Counted from the stretch's first letter, positions 12,073-23,790 are shown. The stretch is 64,000 nucleotides of DNA from Calliphora vicina (GCF_958450345.1 NC_088784.1:40734278-40798277); one strand, 5' to 3'. Numbers and translations: made by a program. The notes: generated from the sequence alone by a model not told the origin.

Positions 12073-13105
12073 AGTTCACCGTACATCAGTTTCTCAACCG
12101 CGGGAGAAACCGGATAGAACCGTGACTTAACTGGTGTGGCATTGCCAACATCAATTGAGTGTCTAATAAGACTGGTTCTTCCCAACCCTTGTTTTTGAAA
12201 ATTCGGAAATAAGTCAATGACAGCGTTAAGCTGCAAACGTTGGCTATTAGAAAGTGGGTAAAAATTTTCGTCTAATGGTGTTTTAGACTGATTTATATTA
12301 TCGGACTGGACTTCGGACTTACTTGAAAGAACGGATAAGTCGGACAAGGACAAGTTGGACGAATTATTAAAAGAAAGTATGTCTACAGACCCAACTATGT
12401 CTGGAAACAATGCAAAAGACTTCACAAAGTCGATTCCCAAAATCAATCGCTGAGATATCGATGGTACAATAAAAAGTTTTAAGGTTTTTGATTGATTTTT
12501 AAAGAAGATTTCTACATCTAGCCATCCGCAAACTGATTGTAAATGACCATCAGCAGTTTTGACATAATGTTTACATTTTGTATAGCATGGAAATTTCGAA
12601 AAGTCTAACTCTGCCAAATCTGAACCTACACAACTTATATTGGCCCCGGTGTCAATAAGACCATATTCGTCAAAATTCAAAAACTTGACCTTTGCGTAAT
12701 AACGCAAATCTTTTGGGTTTGACACAATCGCGGAAATGAGAAGTTTCCGGCAAGCTTTTCGCATTTTATTAAACTTTCTGAGACGAACCGTTGACCGTTT
12801 AGGTTTTAATATATGAGTTTTTGTAATTTCTGATAGGTGAAATATTTCATTGCGTTTCTGAATGTATAATTGCAATCTTTCATGGTAGGGTAATTTTGGT
12901 CGAATTATATTCGATATTTCAAGCTTTTGTTCATTGTCAAGTATTTTAGAACGTTTTAGCAGAGTAATTTTTCCTGTTTCGTTAAAAGCAGGTGAAAAAT
13001 TGTTGGAGTTGGATATATTAAATTCTGTAAGAGTTGTTTTGTCACAATTGGGTTTTATTGTATTTGAAACGAAATTTTGTTTTGAATTTGGACTTAATTC
13101 ATGTC
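12060..13105 (-). CDS. Pol, part 1: aspartic protease and linker to RT
   Basis: The frame is open from the slippery site near 13106-13112 down to a TAG at 12060-12062, overlapping the last three sense codons of gag in the -1 register. It encodes a retropepsin-like protease: the active site is LIDTGANISCVG (aspartate near 12651-12653) and the family's ILG-type motif appears in QRLILGIDF. After the protease it runs into the PVSPAVEKLMY block that precedes reverse transcriptase in Ty3/gypsy Pol, then stops after a change of register. There is no good ATG near its beginning, which together with the heptamer at the gag end indicates translation as a Gag-Pol fusion by -1 frameshifting. The break at 12060-12072 should separate protease from reverse transcriptase in this copy. 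Confidence 0.85.
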
Positions 13106-14716
13106 TTTTGGGGGACCCATCGCCCGATAGTTTTTTGAACTATTAAGTTTTCGAGCTGCGCATTTAGAACAGTAAGGCTTATAAACATTTTTGGTGCCAC
13201 AGCCATAACAAAATATGTTTCTGTCCTTGAGGCAGTTTTCCCAGTGGTGGCCAACCTCATCGCAGTTCCAACACTTGATTAAAACATCTTGCCCTTGAAT
13301 AGCATCAACAGAACAAGCTAAATTTTCAATATCATCATTATTGTCATTAGTATTTGATGAATCTATTTCAGATAGGTATCTACGAGGCATATTTTGATTT
13401 TGATTACGAGCCGAAAGATTTTTACGAACACTTTCGTCGTTTAAAAAATGTTCTCGCATTTGCACGAGTTTCCTTAGATGGGAAATTGAGTGTATGGGTA
13501 CATACAAAAGGTCTTGGCGGATATCGGGACGTAGATTCCTAGCTAATATCTCGATAAGTTCGGAGTCAGACATAGGAGAAGGTAACCGATCCATGATTGC
13601 TAAAACGGAATCGAAAAAGGAGTCAAATGACTCTCCTGGCTTTTGTTTTCGGTTTCTGACTTCCTCCCTGATATCGAAAGAGCTTTTAAATTGTTTATAC
13701 TGACATCGCAAGGCATCGCAAAAATCTTCCCAGTTCACCGATCGGACCTGCTTATGGTACCGCCAGTACCAATCGCGGGCTTTTCCTGTTAGAAGGATAT
13801 GCAAGTTCCTGCATATAACAGTGAAATCACTATTGAAGGTGTCCGTAGTCAATGATTTTATACGGTAAAGGAACTCTTCTACGTGTAATCCATTGGACGA
13901 ACCATCAAATTTGAGGTTCCAGTTCTGAATCACAGAGGTAATTTTGTCAGCATGTATAGTACCGGAATTAGAATTGGAAATTGCAAATGGTGATAAAACA
14001 GACGGATTGTTGACATTTGTCTGAGAAGTTGGACGTTGAGAAGCATAAACATTTTGATGAGTATTAGAATTGTTGTTATTCTGATTATTGTTGTTACCAA
14101 CTGGTGGTATAATATTCATATTTTGCAAAAGTTTTGTAATATTGGCTTCAATTAAATGATTAATTTGATCGTAGTCAATACCAGAAGGATTGTTGTTACG
14201 TGGTGTAAAACTTATTGGTTCTGGGTTTTGAAATGGTGAATTTAAAATGTTATTATTAGGTCTAGTCGTATCTAATATAGTCTCATTCGTATCTAATTGT
14301 GCGTTCTCATGCTCATTTGCCTGAGACATACTTGTCTCTGCAATATTAGAAGCATCAAATTCTGAAAACACATTACGATTTGTGTTTGAACGAGTATTAT
14401 ATGATCGTGCCATTGCACCTCTCACTTTTTTCTTAGCAGTTGGTCTAAATATCGCCGCCTTAGCGTTTATGACTAATCTGCGTAAGTCACTAAGTCGACA
14501 TGCACGATTGCACACAGGACATTCAGAACTAGTAGAAAGATGTGCCTCAATACAAGCCCTATGGAAGGCGTGTGAACATTCGTGGATGATCAAACAATCA
14601 TCTCCTTCAACCATTGTTTCATTACACACATGGCAAACAGATGGTTCAATGTAAATTGGAGCCGAAGGCAATGGTGGTGGAATATTTGGTGGAGGAGGTG
14701 TTCTGTCTACCGACAT
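13094..14716 (-). CDS. gag: Gag with N-terminal RING-H2 finger and CCHC knuckle
   Basis: A 540-aa structural polyprotein. A proline-rich start is followed by a complete RING-H2 pattern: C28, C31, C47, H49, H52, C55, C66, C69 (C-x2-C-x15-C-x-H-x2-H-x2-C-x10-C-x2-C). A basic stretch near residues 90-110 and an N/Q-rich linker lead to the capsid region (about 265-430), with the RDWYWRY and KPGESFDSFF blocks typical of the Retrotrans_gag family. The C-terminus has a CCHC zinc knuckle (C482, C485, H490, C495) for RNA binding and then a second four-cysteine group (503, 506, 516, 519). The ATG has A at -3 and lies about 1.4 kb inside the 5' LTR. RING-H2 fingers usually bind E2 enzymes and promote ubiquitin transfer; finding one on a Gag is unusual, and its function here is inference. 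Confidence 0.92.
   Translation of the reverse strand: MSVDRTPPPPNIPPPLPSAPIYIEPSVCHVCNETMVEGDDCLIIHECSHAFHRACIEAHLSTSSECPVCNRACRLSDLRRLVINAKAAIFRPTAKKKVRGAMARSYNTRSNTNRNVFSEFDASNIAETSMSQANEHENAQLDTNETILDTTRPNNNILNSPFQNPEPISFTPRNNNPSGIDYDQINHLIEANITKLLQNMNIIPPVGNNNNQNNNNSNTHQNVYASQRPTSQTNVNNPSVLSPFAISNSNSGTIHADKITSVIQNWNLKFDGSSNGLHVEEFLYRIKSLTTDTFNSDFTVICRNLHILLTGKARDWYWRYHKQVRSVNWEDFCDALRCQYKQFKSSFDIREEVRNRKQKPGESFDSFFDSVLAIMDRLPSPMSDSELIEILARNLRPDIRQDLLYVPIHSISHLRKLVQMREHFLNDESVRKNLSARNQNQNMPRRYLSEIDSSNTNDNNDDIENLACSVDAIQGQDVLIKCWNCDEVGHHWENCLKDRNIFCYGCGTKNVYKPYCSKCAARKLNSSKNYRAMGPPKDMN
13106..13112 (-). promoter_or_regulatory. -1 ribosomal frameshift heptamer C CCA AAA
   Basis: On the sense strand the last gag codons read CCA-AAA-GAC-ATG-AAT-TAA. 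The heptamer C-CCA-AAA fits the X-XXY-YYZ rule in the gag reading frame, and the pol frame is exactly -1 and open from here. The gag stop is only 9 nt downstream of the heptamer. I have not modelled a stimulatory pseudoknot. Confidence 0.7.
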
Positions 14717-16100
14717 TTTGAATATATATAAGAAACTCTAGATCAACTTTCGAAAAATAAAAATTTGTATATAAAAATCGTTTAATTAAAAACACAATCA
14801 CGTTTATCGTGATAGGCTAAAGTTAATAGTAACCAATGCCCAATACACAAAATTACTTAAATTTCCAATAATTTTTTATTTGATACAACAGATCACTTTA
14901 GTCATATGGTGTAATATACAAAACGAAATACTAACTTGACTTTTCAATCAAAAAAAAAATTTCAAGAAAATTTTAATTGTAATCAGACAAAATACAGAAA
15001 TAGTTTATATTTCAAATGTTTGTGGAGCAAAGAATACTAACCTAATCACTATTGAAATCGCAATGAGAATTTTTCTTCCCAATTAATTTAATTCGATTTA
15101 CTAAGTTTTAGTGTGGTGAAAACAAAAACGATATAGAAACTATTAAATTCATTTGTATAATTAGAAAATGTGTTCGTGCTTGATTAAAACCAAGAAAATT
15201 TAAAAATAGGAAAAAACGCATTTTATGTAAAAATGTTTAATATATTTTAATAAAATCTAAGTTTCGAAAAATACGCGAAAATATTGATACTCGAAATGAA
15301 TTGTATTTTAAAATTGTTTAACCACTTATGGTAAAACAATTTTAACAAAATATTCTAATAATTAAATTCAAAAGTATTAAATTCAGTAGGTATTGCTTTT
15401 TGTTTGAACAATTTGAATCCGATAACGTTTACAAAAATTCTACTAAGATTCAAATGATTTGGCATTAAATATATAAAATGTTAGATAATTGTTTATTCTT
15501 GAGAGTAATCAATCTAATGACTGTAACTCAATTTTTGATTTAACGATTTATTAAGTACAAATAATGTTTAAATGGGTGTTTTCTTCAAGATTTATAGTTA
15601 ATTGTATAATTGAAAGAAAAGATTGAAATCGATTAACATTAATTAGAAAAACTAGGTTATGGAGTAGTGAACAATACTAGATATATTTCCTAATTCAAGC
15701 ACCACAGCTAAATAAAATGTATTTTCTTTAACTATAAGTATCTAATGTACATCGGTCAAATATTCGCATGCAGCATAATATATGAATTCCTTTATGTACA
15801 CTAGTAGCTGTTAACGTATTCTAGAATTTGGAAATAAATAAAATATTGTACAAGACTTAAGAAAAACTATAAATTTCTTAGAAATAATTTCACTAGTTTA
15901 TAAAAAGGCATATAGGAATTAATCGGTCAGTTTATTCGAACCAATAATCCTCAAATAACCGAAAGAATCCAGAAAAACCCTATACACTATTCATAAATCT
16001 AGTTTTACTAAATCTAACAATTTTAATGTTTTTCGAAAAAATGAACTCTAAAAATTGAACGGATTAGATAGAGCAGAAAAAAACTGTTACGTCTTTTCAT
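14717..16100 (-). other. 5' leader between primer-binding site and gag
   Basis: A non-coding leader of about 1.4 kb with no long open frame. It should hold packaging signals, but nothing specific is visible. Confidence 0.6.
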
Positions 16101-16118
16101 GCCCCACGTTGGGCGCCA
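16101..16118 (-). promoter_or_regulatory. Primer-binding site, tRNA-Lys type
   Basis: The sense strand reads TGGCGCCCAACGTGGGGC, the 18-nt complement of the 3' end of animal tRNA-Lys(1,2). It lies 8 nt downstream of the 5' LTR end, which fixes the element's orientation as minus strand. Confidence 0.93.
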
Positions 16119-16126
16119 TTTATTTA

Positions 16127-18927
16127 TGTAATGTACAAAACGAAAACTCGATGTGAAAATGTTGCAATACCATAAACACATGAGATAAAACCTCCCATTA
16201 CAATTTACTTGTAAAAACAAATAAAACCGCATTGGGTGTGGGCAGTTTAGAAGAGAGAGGACTGCGGGAGCCATTAAGTTGCTAGCAACAGTCGGATTGG
16301 GGTAGTTCGGTCCTTCCCTATCTAAATGCATGTTCAATTACAAAGTTTTTTATAGACTCCCTATTTTGTGTTTGAATAAAGATGTCAGGACCAGGCTAAC
16401 TAGATTACTTAATAAAAGCGAATTTTGCCCCAAATCTAGTCATATTGAAAAGTGATGCTGATGTTAATCGAATAATCTTAATATATGTATCTCTCAATGA
16501 TGTTGTTCGAGATACTGCCTCGTAACCCTCTCCTGCCATAGTTTCCTAGGCAAATTAAAGAAACCCCGAAATTAATTTATCAATTATACATTAAACTATT
16601 GGATCCATTAAATGAAAACACCCGAAGATTTTAAATTAGCATTCCATTATAAAAACTGATTTATTCAACCCATTAAACATAATTATATATCAAAAGCAAT
16701 TTTATAAAAAAAAATATGATCTATTAGGAACTAATAATCTTGAATTGAAAAAATAATTAGAATAAAATATAAAACTATTTGATTCATATTAATAATTATA
16801 CATAAGTTCATAAAGGGTTAATAAATAATATTTTTCTTCTTTTAATTAATATTTGATGTTTGGCAAATCAAAGAAACAAAATTCAACATTTACATCGTTG
16901 TTATTGCAAAGAGATTTAATTAAAGAGAAAACAAAATCATGTAAAAGATTTGCGTTTAATTAAGCATATCATAATGAATACTGTAAATTAACATAACTTT
17001 ACTCTTAATTGCATTATGATGAATGTTGTTTCTTAATAAAGATAATGCAAAATTATGATAATAAAAAAAATGTTGTAAACGACTTACCGCATCATACCGA
17101 TCTGATGAAGGCCTCCAACAAGAATTCGTTGATGTGGTTTCGAAGAATTTCTTTTTGATGTGTAATTTAAATATGGATTTGCATTATTTTGTAGATTGCC
17201 ATTTAAGTTAGTAATAATTCATAATAACTAAATATATGTTAGTTGTTTAGATAGATATATTGTGCAATATTAGATTTTAGTAGAACATAGATTAATTTAG
17301 ATTTTTAAGTTTCTTCTGTGATATTAAATTAAGATTATAAATTTAAACAAAAATCTTCAAAATTTGCAAACATTTTCATTCTGGAAAAACTACAATTTGA
17401 TTAACAATAACCACATTATTTAATTTTTGTGTAATATTTAGACTTTTTAATTCATTTCATTATTGTATCAAATTGTAAGTTTTAAGAAATTATGTTGAAG
17501 ATTTTAAATTAGTAATGTTTTAGTTAAATTTAAATTTTGTTTTTTAAAATAGTTTGTGATATTAGGTTAAGTTACATATTTGAAAAATTCTGATTATAAT
17601 AATATTTAATTAAATTTTTAGAATTTTGATGTTTAATTATGCAAAATTTTGAGGCTTGTTTAAAATGATTTGTTTAGATTAATTTAGTTTTAAGACATTT
17701 TGTTTTAATTAGGTTATTTTAGTTTTTAACAAATAATTTTCATAATTTTAGGTTACTTTAGTGTTAATTAAATAGGTTTAAGAAATTTAGGTTAGATTTT
17801 AGTTGAGCATGGATTTTTATAAGACTTTTGGTTAACAAATGTTTAAATCATATTGTTAATATTTTTTGATTTTGTTGTTAGAATTTTTGGCAAAACTATT
17901 ATGTAGACTTTTGTTAAGCTTTTGTTCGTTATCCGGATTATCTTGCAGAGTAATCTTTTTTCTTATCATCTGGTTGTTGTCTTTAGTTGGTTAGAAATCA
18001 CGTTGACAATTTGGATACAAGCTCCAACAATTTCCACTTTTTCACGAGAAATGATGTTTAATCGTTTATATCTAATGTTTAAAAATTGTGTCACATTAGA
18101 ATTTAGAAATTTGTATATGATGGAACAGAATATAGTTACCTAATCTTCCAAAGATGAAAATTGTAGAGATCAAGATTCCCAAATGTTCTTTCAAGTCTTA
18201 GGCCAGAATGCCTCTTACAAAACTACGAGACATGAAATGAAAACGTGATCCAGTAATGTTTTTCGAGACAAAATGCTCTATTCCAAAAATTATTATTCAA
18301 AATCGTTTAATATTCGAAATGAATTGAATTGAATAAAAAATATTACCCGATATCTGGATTGTTAAATTTTTTAAATTTTAATTGCAGTTGATATCTACTA
18401 CACTTTATGTAATTTGTTAAATAATTTTTTCAAAAGCAGTTAACACGTTTTAGGTTTTATTACGTTGAAGTTAAAAAGCCAAAAGAAAGACGCAATTCAA
18501 TTTTGCATTAAAAGTCGATTTTGATTCTAGAAATTTCAGAATACGGTATTAAGAATGGTAGAAGAAGAAGTATATAAAATATTGTTGTATGCAAATAGTA
18601 TTAAATCGTTTGTTAATACTTTGTGGATATTACTTTTTGTTACTAGTGCTAAAAAATCGCTAAATAAAAATCACCATCAAAAATATTATGTAGGGTATGT
18701 AAAGCAATTAAGATTGAAACAGAAAGTTTTCAGTCAATTGAATTAATTAACTTTGCTTGTATTTTAAAATTGTAATTATATTTTATAATTTAATTAATTT
18801 AATGTATATCCATATATTTTTGTTCATGCTTAACAAATCTAAAAGTGACTGTGAATGATAATGCAGTGCATCTGCTATAAAACCTACCACAGCAAGAATA
18901 ATGAGAAGTATATATTAAGATAAAAAC
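16127..18927 (-). repeat. 5' LTR (2801 bp)
   Basis: Direct copy of 6244-9044. It should contain the promoter and transcription start, but no strong TATA or initiator stands out in this very AT-rich sequence. A splice-donor-like GGTAAGT occurs on the element's sense strand near 17083-17090. Confidence 0.92.
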
Positions 18928-19206
18928 TTTAACATTTTACGAATTCGAAGGAGAGCGGGCGGAATAATGGAATAAAATATTCCTTGAGGTTTAAAGAATA
19001 AATCAGCCTTATTTTTCACAATGCTTAAAAAAGAATATCTGCTTGAAATGTTTGCAAAGTGAACTTTATGTTAAACAGATCCATTCGATTAATGTTGGTT
19101 CGAATAATCGAACAAATATCTAAAGAATATTTATTCGAATTTATCAATTTTTTTTTATTTTTTATGATTCTAAAGTTAAATAAGCAATAAAAACTTACAT
19201 TATTCC
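18928..19206. other. Flank with 'ttcgaat' motifs, possible hAT debris
   Basis: Motifs such as 'ggttcgaataatcgaac' resemble the ends of the hAT-like element at 43280-44543. The similarity is short, so this is only a hint. Confidence 0.25.
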
Positions 19207-19214
19207 ATTATAAC

Positions 19215-19875
19215 TAGAGTTTTTCTTTTCCCACACTTTTTCATTTCCCGGGAAATCGCCTAGAACAAATTATTAAATTTTAAGAATGTAGACTTCGTTA
19301 AAAATCTAAAAAAATGTCTGGTTTTAAAATGTAATTGGATAAAAATAAAAAATCAAACAAAAATTTAATATAAAGAGATACACTGACTCGTTTTCTAATT
19401 TTGGTTATATACAAATCTGTCACAATTTGTCATTTGTATCGAAATGGCATATATTTCTATTAGATTTTGTTGTAATTAATTCTGTTAATTCGCAAAAAAT
19501 AAATATTTTTTTTTAATTTTGAATTGGCAATGTTTTGCTTATTAAATCAAAAATTAAGTAAGAAGGCTAATTAAAACTTGAAGAAAACCCAATAATATTA
19601 AACAAAATACAATTCAACGGAAGGTGGTTTTATTCCAAAAATTTTCGTTTTACTCTTTGTGAAACGATTTTTTTGGAATATTTTTGAATAACTGGTCTAT
19701 TTGGGTTAAATCTTTTTTGTTGTATGAATCTTCTGAATTTGTTTCGGAGCTGTAAACATTTTTTAGAAAACGCTTAGTTCAAAAAACATCACATTAAACT
19801 TAAGAAAATAATTCCCGGGAATTCTCGCACAATTTCCCGGGATTTCGGAATTGAAAATTCCGGTGAAAAACTCTA
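19215..19875. mobile_element. Non-autonomous hAT-like element, 661 bp, perfect 8-bp TSD
   Basis: Ends are TAGAGTTTTTC... and ...GAAAAACTCTA, and both sides are flanked by ATTATAAC (19207-19214 and 19876-19883). An 8-bp duplication with short terminal repeats is the hAT signature. Just inside both ends are 'cccggga'-type motifs in inverse orientation. No transposase frame is present. Confidence 0.8.
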
Positions 19876-19883
19876 ATTATAAC

Positions 19884-21654
19884 CACAAATCTGCGGCCTT
19901 AAAATATTACAGTTTTACAGCCTAACCACAATAGCCGACAAATTGATCTTAAATCCATAAAGTCGACTAGTATTTTCAATTATCAACCGTAAAGCAAATA
20001 TCAATTAGAATTTTGAAATAAACAGTTTTATATAGTATTTGAAAATATTAATTCTGGTCTTAAAATGTCGTGCAATGAAACTACAATTGACAAATTTTAA
20101 TATTACTTTCTTCACTGATGAAAAGTTCATCTGCAAATAAGACGAACATTTCAAAAATATTTGTTATTTTGTAAATTGATTTGAAACAAAAAATGGTGAA
20201 TCCATACATGCCATGTCTTCGTAGTTCGAAAATATTGTATCGGAATATCCAACCGCATTAGTAAACGCAAAATTTCATATATTCTAATTTAATTTTTAAC
20301 TTTTTCTGTAACAAGAAAATATTAAAATCCCTACAACAAAACTCAATGTTTTACTTTAAATAAACAAATAAAAATTATTCGAATAACTCGAATAATTTTA
20401 AATCGAAATAAATTTTACTTTTTAATTTAAAGCAAATTAAAATCTCTGACACAAGGCTTCAGGAGGAAAACAGTTTCCCATATCTGTGTCAATTAGTCTA
20501 CAACCAAAGCCACACATTGTATGTATGAAGCATTAAGAAGAATTTTCAATCTTTGGTCAGCCTTGGCCAGGCTGTGACAGAGGAGTTTTCTTCCTTTGAG
20601 CACTGCCGCCATGTTATGTGATCTATCACACGAAATATTTATTATTGTAGTGGTTTAACGACAGTTATACTTAGACCCTATGATCCCTTCTGCTCACAGG
20701 TGGGCTCAGATTCCCCCCTGATTCCTTAATTTGTACGATTTCGAAAAGAATCCTTAGATTTTTATGATCGATATATCATTTTGTTCAAAATTCAATCAAT
20801 GGAAAGAAGAACATTAACTACTCAATTTAATGTATATCAAACTAAAATTTTTGTGAAAATGAGCGAATTCACTTAATTGAAGAATTCATAAATTTTTATG
20901 ATCAATATCTCATTTTGTTCCTATTACATGTGGCTTTTCAGCCATTTTCGATTTTTCAAGTTTTTTTTAACCAAAAAATGTGCTATTTTCATGTAAAAAA
21001 TATATTTTGTGCTTCAATTTGTTATTATCACTCCGAAACTACTGAACCAATTAAAACGGAATATATATACGGATTAAAGGTTATGTAAATCTCAGCATTT
21101 CTAAGTATTTTAATTACATTGGAGTAACCCTTTTTCAACTATCATTAATTATGTGGATAACCGTCTAAAAAATGTATAATTTTACTTAAACATTTTTTTT
21201 AAAAAAAACCTCTCCACAGAATTTAAAATTTGGACCCTATTTGTTCTACAGGAACCACAATACATCTAAATTGTGTAGTGGTTTAAAAAGCCATTAAAAT
21301 TGTTTCGATTTTGTTGCCTTGTGTAATCTGAATGATAATTAAGTAGAAAAACACCGAAAGTCGGCCCTAAGAAGCAGAATAAATATTAAATGTTGAATGA
21401 ATTCATGTCGCTGGTCACTCTAGTGGCAATTAAGACATCGACACCGTCTTTTAATTAATACATCCCCATTGCCACATGTCAATTTGTAAACAATCAACTT
21501 AAATTTGTTTGTCCCTCTGTTTATATCTCTACTTGCTGGCAGTTAATCGTGCTCGTAAATGTAAAATTATCTTAAGTTTGTAAAATTAACATACTCACTT
21601 GTACATATACAATTATACTCGTACATAAATTTATATATACGTATCTATACATTG
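19884..21654. other. Unassigned AT-rich DNA
   Basis: No gene or complete element recognised. Motifs near 20385-20425 resemble the ends of the 43280 hAT-like family. Confidence 0.35.
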
Positions 21655-22846
21655 TACATTAGACTGACCCATATTTGAACTTTTGTGATTTTCGATGCTC
21701 CCAAGTTCTAAGTCATCTAAAAATCAAATGCTGAAAATTTGAAACTGATTTGAAATTGTCGAATTTCGAAGAAATTTTATGATTTTTTTGGTATCAAATA
21801 ATAATGGGTTATAGATTTCAGTAAATTTTTATATTTTTTTTTCATATTTTATTTATTGTATCTTCACAAAATATGTTAGCTATCAATAATTTGTTCAAAT
21901 CTTAAATCTAAATATTAATTTTTATTTACGTCCCACCACAGTTGGTCGAAAAATGATGTTTAATTTATAGATCCTATCATCAGCGCAGGTCTGTTGGATT
22001 CCTTTTTCTTAGTCGATGTAGCCATTACTTCTCATTAATGTTCGTGCAAGTGGGTTAGGGTGAACATCTAACTTTTTCAAATATGATTCCGCTTGTTCCT
22101 TATGAATGTTAATATTTCTCACATACCAGGGCTCTTCTGTTATCATTCTTAATATTTTATTTTGGAATCTTTGAATTTTATCAGTATTAGAAGCTGAGGC
22201 CGTGTCCCATAATTGAATTCCATAGCACCATAAGGGTTTTATTATTGAGCTGTACAGCAAAAGTTTACAATCTAAACTCAATCTCGAGTTTTTACCAATT
22301 AGCCAGTAAATTTGTAGTAATTTTAACTTCATTTGAGTCAATTTTGTATCTATATGCTTTTTCAAGGTAAGACGTCGGTCTAAATGCAGACCTAGATATT
22401 TAACTTCAGTTTGTTGAGATATTATATGATTATTTATTAGGATTGGAGGGCACGATTCCCTGTGAATGTAAGATCTATACATTTTTGCTCGTTTACTTTT
22501 ATTCTCCATTGTTTTAACCACCTTTCTATGTCGAGTATATGGTCTTGTAAAAGTACAGATGCTTCTTGGGGGTTTTCATGAATGGCTAGAATAGCTGTGT
22601 CATCAGCATATGTTGAGGGTTCGACTGTTTGTAGGCATATCACAAGTATATAGCAAATATAGGAAGGGACCCAGTATACTTCCTTGGGATACGCCTGCTT
22701 CAATAGACTGTGGTGAACTTATGAAGTCTCCCTCTTTAAGAACGAACTTTCGATGACTTAAATAACTTTCTAGAAGCTTATGTATGTTTAGATGACGCAA
22801 AATGTCGAAAATCTCAAAAGAGGAAAATAAGGGCCACCCTAATGTA
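21655..22846. mobile_element. Possible TIR-bounded element enclosing a LINE fragment
   Basis: The left end 'tacattagactgaccc' and the right end 'gggccaccctaatgta' are inverted copies with 13 of 16 positions matching. Related ends occur near 42680 and 47650. It is uncertain whether the two ends belong to one element. Confidence 0.35.
22009..22830 (-). pseudogene. Jockey-like LINE reverse transcriptase, 5'-truncated
   Basis: Three overlapping minus-strand frames together cover the second half of a jockey-clade reverse transcriptase. In order they show the GVSQGSILGPFLYLLYT block, the YADDTAIL active site near 22600, and the KYLGLHLDRRLT block followed by the LWCYGIQLWDTAS block and the C-terminal ILRMITEEPWYVRN region. 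Register changes between them show it is not functional. The missing 5' part is typical of incomplete LINE reverse transcription. The end retains a stop at 22009. Confidence 0.88.
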
Positions 22847-23444
22847 CATACTTACAAACGTACTTAAATACATGAAGTACTAGAAGCAGTCACTTATCAG
22901 ATTGTTCTTGGTGTTAATACTTATTGTACGTTCGTATGTAAACTCTCTCATAGTTAAATAGTCCGTCATCATGTCCATTACACCACACACTACTTAATTA
23001 CAATATTACAAAGCTATACATGAAGTGTGTAGTTTTACACTTTCAGTATAATTTAGCCAGCACGCGTTTAAAACTCCCTTTTGACTTTTGATTTCCCCTT
23101 CGCAGAATGTGTCATGAACATGATGTGAACATCAATGTTGGAATTGTAGTTTGTAAAAAGTTTTTTATTTTTTCGGTTTGTAAGAGTCGTTACAGTGCTA
23201 ATTAAATTATAAAATAAAAAATTAAGTATCCAGCAATTACATACACTAGTCGACAGCCAAAAAGGGCGAATCTTGCCAAACTTTTTTTAAATTAAATTTT
23301 GGCACGCTGGACATAAAGATGTTAAACATTTTAAAATCGTAAGGTTAGTTTTAGAGATATTTCCATGTTTTCACTATAAATCGTGTTTTCTAACAGTTTT
23401 ATACCAGGAACTTTGAATTTAATCGAAAATGTTAGAAACTGTAT

Positions 23445-23790
23445 TTGGGCATTTCCATGTTATCGTAAGTGACATTTGTACGTCTATAGAGTGGAAAGAA
23501 ATGTAACCGAAAAATAATTTGTTTTCTATGATCCATTCAGAGGATACTAATTATATTCCAAAATAAGTACATTCGAAACATTGTTGTCAAAATATCGTAC
23601 GTTTCATAAAACGGAAGTGATTTTGAGGTAGATGAAAAAATTTGCGAAATCTGCAAATCGTGTGAGGTGTTTTTTTTAAAGTTCTTTCACTAAACCAAAA
23701 ATTTTTTATTTTATTAAATATAAAAACAATCTTTGGGTGATTTTAACTTTTTAATAACTTGAACATTTTCCAACCTATGTTTGAGTTGCA
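23445..23790. repeat. Dispersed repeat, copy 1 of 3
   Basis: Shares the blocks 'gtgacatttgtacg', 'agagtgga', 'atatcgtacgt' and 'acataaaacggaagt' (with small changes) in the same order as 32737-33100 and 47201-47500. No coding capacity. Confidence 0.7.

Larger units (their letters stand above)
6244..18927 (-). mobile_element. Ty3/gypsy-type LTR retrotransposon, 12.7 kb
   Basis: Two 2801-bp direct repeats bound an internal region (9045-16126) that codes on the minus strand for Gag, protease, reverse transcriptase, RNase H and integrase in Ty3/gypsy order; no env frame follows. A tRNA-Lys primer-binding site sits 8 bp inside the 5' LTR (right-hand side of the window). Very long LTRs and a tRNA-Lys primer recall the Osvaldo/Ulysses group of Drosophila elements, an assignment from memory that needs a tree. 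The LTRs looked identical wherever I compared them and have no indel between them, suggesting recent insertion. No convincing target-site duplication is visible: left flank ends 'ctacacatc', right flank begins 'tttaacatt'. Confidence 0.93.
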
